Below, piece after piece: positions 32,747 to 36,143 of a stretch of 36,143 nt of DNA. The position numbers were made by a program, and so were the translations under genes. The stretch's first letter is position 1. Each line of letters starts with the position of its first letter. The stretch spans positions 1 to 36,143 of the forward strand of contig JANYFU010000153.1 in NCBI GenBank assembly GCA_025359665.1, read 5' to 3'. The stretch is from Caulobacteraceae bacterium (lineage in GTDB: Bacteria; Pseudomonadota; Alphaproteobacteria; Caulobacterales; Caulobacteraceae). Under the pieces are notes generated by a model. That model was not told the DNA's origin. It worked only from the letters and a program-made list of their open reading frames with translations, and did no database searches.

Positions 32747-34483
32747 TCACCTCTGGGCCAGATATTCAGGGGATGCGGCGGTCATGAAGACCGCCAGCTC
32801 GGCTCGGTTGGTCAGGGCCGCGTTGATCTGCGCGGTCGTCGCGGGCGCCGCGGGTATGACCACGGCGTTGACGGCGTTGACGATGCGAGTTCGCAGGCCG
32901 GGAGACATCTGGCCGTAGAGCAGCAGCAGGTTCACCCGGTCGGCCAGTTTTCCCGAATCGTGGGCCATGGCGACTTCAGTCGCGTAGGTCGAAAATACAT
33001 CTCCAACCGTTGTGCTCGCCGGATGAGGCCCGATACCGGTGCCGATCGCATCCAGCATGACATTGAGGTAGCCGGCCGCCGAGACCTCATCCACCACCTG
33101 GAACTCAGGCGCGACCAGGCCCTGCGTCCCGAGCGCCGTTCCCGGTGGCGAATAGCCGGGTCGCCAGAAGTTGAAAACGGTGGGTGAATTCATGGCGATC
33201 TGACGAAGAGCGTCGGGGGCGCTGGTGTCGCCGATCAGCCACCATCCGGTGTACGACTTGGCCTTGAAGGCCCGCGCCCAATTGGCCAGACGAACCACTG
33301 GCTCGCGCAACTTGCCAAAGGTCCGATTTGAGACGGCGGTGGAGTCACGAGCTTCGGGATCGGTCAGAATGGCTTGAACCACCGCGCCAAGATCGCCCCT
33401 GACCCCGGCGCCGTTGTTGTTGAAGACGCCGGCCACGCGCGAAATATAGGCTGGACTTGGGTTGCTGGTGACCAGCCGCTGGATCAATTGCTTGCCGATG
33501 AAGGGGCCGACATTTGGATGGTTGAAGATCGTGTCGAGCGCGATTTTGAGATCGCCTGTCGGATTAGGCGTCGTGGACGCGGGGATCGTCGTCCCCAAAA
33601 ACGATTTTGACTCCGTGGAATGGAAGGCTGGATAGGGGACCATGGATTTAGTGGCCCAATTGTTATCTTTTTGCTGTCCAAAATAATATATGACGCTGCC
33701 ATTTCCAGATGTTTTAGTGGAATACCAGCTAAATCCCGTGAATACCTTGGCTAGACCTTGGATGTCGCTGAGAGTATAGGTCGGGATTGGCGCGCCGGTC
33801 GCATCGGTCTGTACCGAACCATCCTGGTTCAATTGGTAAAGTCCGATGGACATCAACTGCTGAATTTCCCGCGCGAAATTCTCGTCGGCATGTTGACCGG
33901 TAGCGGGGTCGGCCTTTGAGCTGCCCAGCATGTTCAGATAGTTGCCCATCATCGGATGGAGGGCAACTTGTTCAAGGAGCGTTCGGTAGTTGCCGAAAGC
34001 ATTTTTTCCCAGTGTATCATAGTACGAACCCACGCTGAGCGGGTCCATCGCGGGTGCCGAGAACGAAACGACAAATATCTCAGACAGAGCCAGCTTAACT
34101 CTTTGGCGAAGTTGGTCCGGCGCCGTGATCGATGACTTCCAGAAGCTATCGTAGAAATCCCACGACTTGAGTTTTACGGTCGGGTTGACGGCGTCGAGCG
34201 CGGTAAGCCGGCTTTGCAGAAAGCTGACGCTGGATTGAGACGGCGCCATCGTCTCCTGCTGGCTTATCCAACCCGCAATACCCGATGATTGAACGGCGCC
34301 AATCGAACTGTCAGTCGGCCCGAACGTGGCCTGGGTGAGAAATCTCGAGGCGTCGTTCGCTGTCACGGGCGCCACCGCCGCGGTTTGGCTTCCGAGCCCC
34401 GGAACCACGCCAGTCATCAGGGATACCGCCACCGGCGCCGACGCTAGACCGATTATTGCCGCCCCGGCCACCAAACGATTCAT
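32747..34483 (-). CDS. DUF1800 exported protein, copy 2
   Basis: This 578-residue paralogue of the protein at 29234-30967 has a Sec-type leader (MNRLVAGAAIIGLASAPVAV). Shared blocks are SRFLTQATFGPTDSSIGAVQ, DQLRQRVKLALSEIFVVSF, NFAREIQQLMSIGLYQLNQD, NHPNVGPFIGKQLIQRLVTS and FWRPGYSPPGT. A short AT-rich patch (about 33650-33720) encodes a segment unlike copy 1 (GSVIYYFGQQKDNNW). ATG 34483 has GGTGG just upstream; GTG 34492 is possible. It is the first gene of the duplicated block. Confidence 0.92.
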   Translation of the reverse strand: MNRLVAGAAIIGLASAPVAVSLMTGVVPGLGSQTAAVAPVTANDASRFLTQATFGPTDSSIGAVQSSGIAGWISQQETMAPSQSSVSFLQSRLTALDAVNPTVKLKSWDFYDSFWKSSITAPDQLRQRVKLALSEIFVVSFSAPAMDPLSVGSYYDTLGKNAFGNYRTLLEQVALHPMMGNYLNMLGSSKADPATGQHADENFAREIQQLMSIGLYQLNQDGSVQTDATGAPIPTYTLSDIQGLAKVFTGFSWYSTKTSGNGSVIYYFGQQKDNNWATKSMVPYPAFHSTESKSFLGTTIPASTTPNPTGDLKIALDTIFNHPNVGPFIGKQLIQRLVTSNPSPAYISRVAGVFNNNGAGVRGDLGAVVQAILTDPEARDSTAVSNRTFGKLREPVVRLANWARAFKAKSYTGWWLIGDTSAPDALRQIAMNSPTVFNFWRPGYSPPGTALGTQGLVAPEFQVVDEVSAAGYLNVMLDAIGTGIGPHPASTTVGDVFSTYATEVAMAHDSGKLADRVNLLLLYGQMSPGLRTRIVNAVNAVVIPAAPATTAQINAALTNRAELAVFMTAASPEYLAQR

Positions 34484-34541
34484 CGACGCCACCCATACTT
34501 AAACAATTAAAATTCAACTATTTTTAAATCAGGTGTAAAAA

Positions 34542-34560
34542 TGGTAATTAAATGTTACCA
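34542..34560. promoter_or_regulatory. TGGTAA-N7-TTACCA inverted repeat upstream of DUF1800 copy 2
   Basis: A perfect 6-bp inverted repeat with a 7-nt spacer, 59-77 nt before the ATG at 34483, in AT-rich DNA. The size and symmetry suit a dimeric repressor or activator. It is not repeated upstream of copy 1. Confidence 0.35.
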
Positions 34561-34683
34561 ATTGTTATTACAGAGTCTAATTAAGAGTTGTTTGGGGGAT
34601 TATACTATGTGTCATTTCGACACAGCGTGACGGCGCACGGCTGTCGATCGGAATATGCAATTCAGCGATCCCACCCTTTGGTG

Positions 34684-34712
34684 TCCGATGAAACCTCATG
34701 GTTTTCATCGGA
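34684..34712. terminator. Strong hairpin downstream of the hydroxybutyrate dehydrogenase gene
   Basis: TCCGATGAAACC (34684-34695) pairs with GGTTTTCATCGGA (34700-34712) over 12 bp with a single T bulge and a 4-nt loop. It is 134 nt past the dehydrogenase stop and no T-run follows. It may end the bdhA transcript with Rho or protect its 3' end. Confidence 0.45.
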
Positions 34713-34732
34713 ATCCGTTCGTCCCCGAACCA

Positions 34733-34756
34733 CGACGCCGCTGGCGTCGCGACGCC
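34733..34756. repeat. Three alternating complementary arms (CGACGCC / GGCGTCG / CGACGCC)
   Basis: CGACGCC at 34733-34739 and again at 34750-34756 are both complementary to GGCGTCG at 34743-34749. The middle arm can pair with either flank but not both. The last two arms together form a perfect 14-bp palindrome (34743-34756). A run of six A follows on the plus strand. Confidence 0.45.
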
Positions 34757-34845
34757 TCAAAAAATTGCGGGCAAGCGGAAGCCGTCCGTCCGGTAGACCA
34801 ATAGCAGCGGGATCAAGTCTCGGGCGGCGAGGAGTCGCGGAGCGA

Positions 34846-35631
34846 TCAGCTCGCCGTCCATCCCCCGTCGATGGACAGGTTGGCGCCGGTGATCTGTTTC
34901 GCGGCGTCGGAGCACAGGAACACCACGAAGGCGGCGACTTCTTCGGGGGTCACGAACTGCTTGGTCGGCTGGGCCTCGAGCAGCACGTCATTGATCACTT
35001 GGTCGCGAGTCAGGCCTCTGGCCTTCATGGTCTCGGGAATCTGATTCTCCACCAGCGGTGTCCAGACATAGCCAGGACTGATGCAATTGACCGTCACCCC
35101 ATGGGTGGCGACCTCCAAGGCGACGGTCTTGGTCAGGCCGTCGATTCCGTGTTTGGCGGTCACATACGCGGACTTGAAAGGCGAGGCGACCTTGGAATGG
35201 GCCGAGGCGGTTGAGATGATCCTGCCCCAACCCCGCGACTTCATGCCCGGCACGGCGGCGCGCATGGCGTGGAACGCCGCCGACATGTTGATGGCGATGA
35301 TCTGGTCCCATTTTTCGATCGGGAAATCCTCAACCGGCGAAACGAACTGTACGCCGGCGTTGTTGACCAGGATATCCACGGACCCGAACGCGGCTTCGGC
35401 GTCGGTGATCATCGTGGCGATTTCGGTCGGCTTGGTCATGTCGGCGGCCGAGTAGCGCGCCTTGACGCCAAATTCGGTCTCGATCGCCGTGCGTTCCTTT
35501 TCGATATCCTCCGGCTTGCCGAAGCCGTTGATCACCACGTTGGCGCTTTCCCTGGCGAGGGCGCGGGCGATGGCAAGGCCGATGCCGCTGGTCGATCCCG
35601 TGACGACGGCGGTTCTGGAACTCAAGGTCAT
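34846..35631 (-). CDS. bdhA: D-3-hydroxybutyrate dehydrogenase
   Basis: This 261-residue SDR has TGSTSGIGLAIARALA, DILVNNAGVQFVSPVEDFP, the catalytic Ser in IISTASAHSKVASP, SAYVTAKHGIDGLTKT and the diagnostic tail QPTKQFVTPEEVAAFVVFLC followed by SDAAKQITGANLSIDGGWTA, which is that of bacterial 3-hydroxybutyrate dehydrogenases. It oxidises D-3-hydroxybutyrate to acetoacetate with NAD+, the last step in use of polyhydroxybutyrate. ATG 35631 overlaps the stop of the patatin gene (ATGA) and has GGGAG upstream, so the two are coupled. Confidence 0.92.
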   Translation of the reverse strand: MTLSSRTAVVTGSTSGIGLAIARALARESANVVINGFGKPEDIEKERTAIETEFGVKARYSAADMTKPTEIATMITDAEAAFGSVDILVNNAGVQFVSPVEDFPIEKWDQIIAINMSAAFHAMRAAVPGMKSRGWGRIISTASAHSKVASPFKSAYVTAKHGIDGLTKTVALEVATHGVTVNCISPGYVWTPLVENQIPETMKARGLTRDQVINDVLLEAQPTKQFVTPEEVAAFVVFLCSDAAKQITGANLSIDGGWTAS

Positions 35632-36143
35632 GGCGCGCACTCCCGATCGTGTTGGTCTTCATCGAAGGTCTGGAAACTGGTCTCGGCGGTTGGATGCATC
35701 ATCGCCTTGCGGCGCTCGAAGCTCCGCTTCACGGCCGTGAGACCGGAGGCCCAGTGTTCCAGCATGGTGGCCCGGGAGAACTCGAAATCCTTGGATCGGC
35801 TCTCATAGGCCTTGCGGCGATAGATGAGCTGGACGACGGTGACGGCGTTCTCTTCGGCCAGTTCCGCTAGGCGGCACGCCGTCTCGCTGCTGGCCAGTTC
35901 TGGAGGCAGGCTTTCGATCAGCCGCAACGCCAGCCGCTTGAGCTGGTGGTCACTCCGGGCGTGATCGGTGTTCAGCCGTGTGCGGCTGGAATAGCGGATG
36001 TCCATCTCGCGTTCCGCCGCCTCGTCGAGGGTCCGGGGCATCGGACCTCGGGCGGGGAACAAGTCCACCTGAAAGATCAGCAGATCGTCGCGCGTCTTGT
36101 CTTCCAGCACATATTCGAGTGGCGTGTTCGAGACCAGCCCGCC
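35628..36143 (-). CDS. Patatin-like phospholipase, C-terminal part with DUF3734 (cut by window edge)
   Basis: The frame is open from the right edge to TGA at 35628-35630, giving 171 residues of the C-terminal part. It begins GGLVSNTPLEYV, the usual end of the patatin active-site region just after the catalytic Asp, which must lie right outside the window. The DUF3734 tail follows: DDLLIFQVDLFPARGPMP, DIRYSSRTRLNTD, LPPELASSETACRLAELAEE and RRKAYESRSKDFEFSRATM. Such proteins accompany bdhA in many alphaproteobacteria and are linked to polyhydroxybutyrate breakdown. Confidence 0.88.
   Translation of the reverse strand, partial: GGLVSNTPLEYVLEDKTRDDLLIFQVDLFPARGPMPRTLDEAAEREMDIRYSSRTRLNTDHARSDHQLKRLALRLIESLPPELASSETACRLAELAEENAVTVVQLIYRRKAYESRSKDFEFSRATMLEHWASGLTAVKRSFERRKAMMHPTAETSFQTFDEDQHDRECAP

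Larger units (their letters stand above)
27718..34483 (-). repeat. Tandem duplication of the DUF1800-DUF1501 gene pair
   Basis: The units 29226-30967 plus 27718-29226 and 32739-34483 plus 31189-32739 have the same gene order, strand, 7-nt intergenic gap and family blocks throughout both proteins. Divergence is spread over the whole length, so the duplication is old rather than a recent assembly artefact. Confidence 0.8.
34484..34845. other. Gene-free region with AT-rich promoter DNA and inverted repeats
   Basis: No coding region is supported in these 362 nt; one open frame from 34588 is only the antisense of the dehydrogenase gene. The first 130 nt are very AT-rich and probably hold the promoter of DUF1800 copy 2. 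They include TGGTAA-N7-TTACCA (34542-34560). The second half holds a strong hairpin (34684-34712) and a triple-arm repeat (34733-34756). Confidence 0.6.

Noticed and set aside
34588-35214. A 208-codon plus-strand frame overlapping the gene-free region and the dehydrogenase gene.
   Set aside because: Most of it is the antisense of bdhA, it is Arg/Gly/His-rich like other shadow frames here, and it has no recognisable domain or ribosome site.

Overview
The window reads as chromosomal DNA of a high-GC alphaproteobacterium, most likely a member of the Caulobacterales (Caulobacter/Phenylobacterium type). The reasons are the dense GC-rich coding on both strands, a sigma-F/NrsF regulatory pair next to bufferin genes with perfect Caulobacter-type sigma-F promoters, a patatin/3-hydroxybutyrate dehydrogenase pair, and several class III CoA-transferases. 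The family placement is inference from gene content. I see no tRNA, rRNA, phage, insertion sequence or CRISPR array.

Region 1 (1-5867, minus strand) is a tightly packed catabolic gene string: type II NADH dehydrogenase, enoyl-CoA hydratase family protein, glutathione S-transferase, histidine phosphatase, double-domain CoA-transferase and the start of a SnoaL-like protein that runs off the left edge. It lies directly downstream of the minus-strand bufferin genes.

Region 2 (5897-15333) is the most interesting part. Two bufferin operons face away from each other: bufA2-bufB2-bufC2 (minus) and bufA1-bufB1-bufC1-doxX-(glutamate-synthase-like) (plus). Bufferins are secreted, cysteine-rich, ribosomally made peptides, modified by a DUF692/MNIO enzyme with a DUF2063 partner, that bind copper. 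Beside them lie an ECF sigma factor (SigF type), its membrane anti-sigma factor NrsF, a second NrsF-like protein in a divergent operon with a CcdA-type thiol-redox membrane protein, and an exported thioredoxin. Five exact copies of TGTAACC-N16-CGAA, each correctly placed and oriented, precede bufA2, bufA1, the second nrsF, sigF and the thioredoxin gene. The locus therefore looks like a complete, self-contained metal or thiol stress regulon with two peptide chelators, two candidate sensors and a dedicated disulfide relay.

Region 3 (15347-26686) carries scattered lipid or xenobiotic catabolism genes: an HSL-type hydrolase, a PhyH dioxygenase, a quinone oxidoreductase, a GNAT gene broken by one in-frame TGA, a PaiB-like flavin protein, an SDR, an SRPBCC protein, an alpha/beta hydrolase, a second double CoA-transferase, a thiolase, and an atypical SDR coupled to a 2-hydroxychromene-2-carboxylate isomerase-like protein.

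Region 4 (26715-34483, minus) contains an EamA transporter and a tandem duplication of a DUF1800-DUF1501 exported-protein pair, each copy preceded by unusually AT-rich DNA. Region 5 (34846-36143, minus) holds a D-3-hydroxybutyrate dehydrogenase gene translationally coupled to the 3' part of a DUF3734 patatin-like phospholipase gene, a pair typical of polyhydroxybutyrate metabolism.
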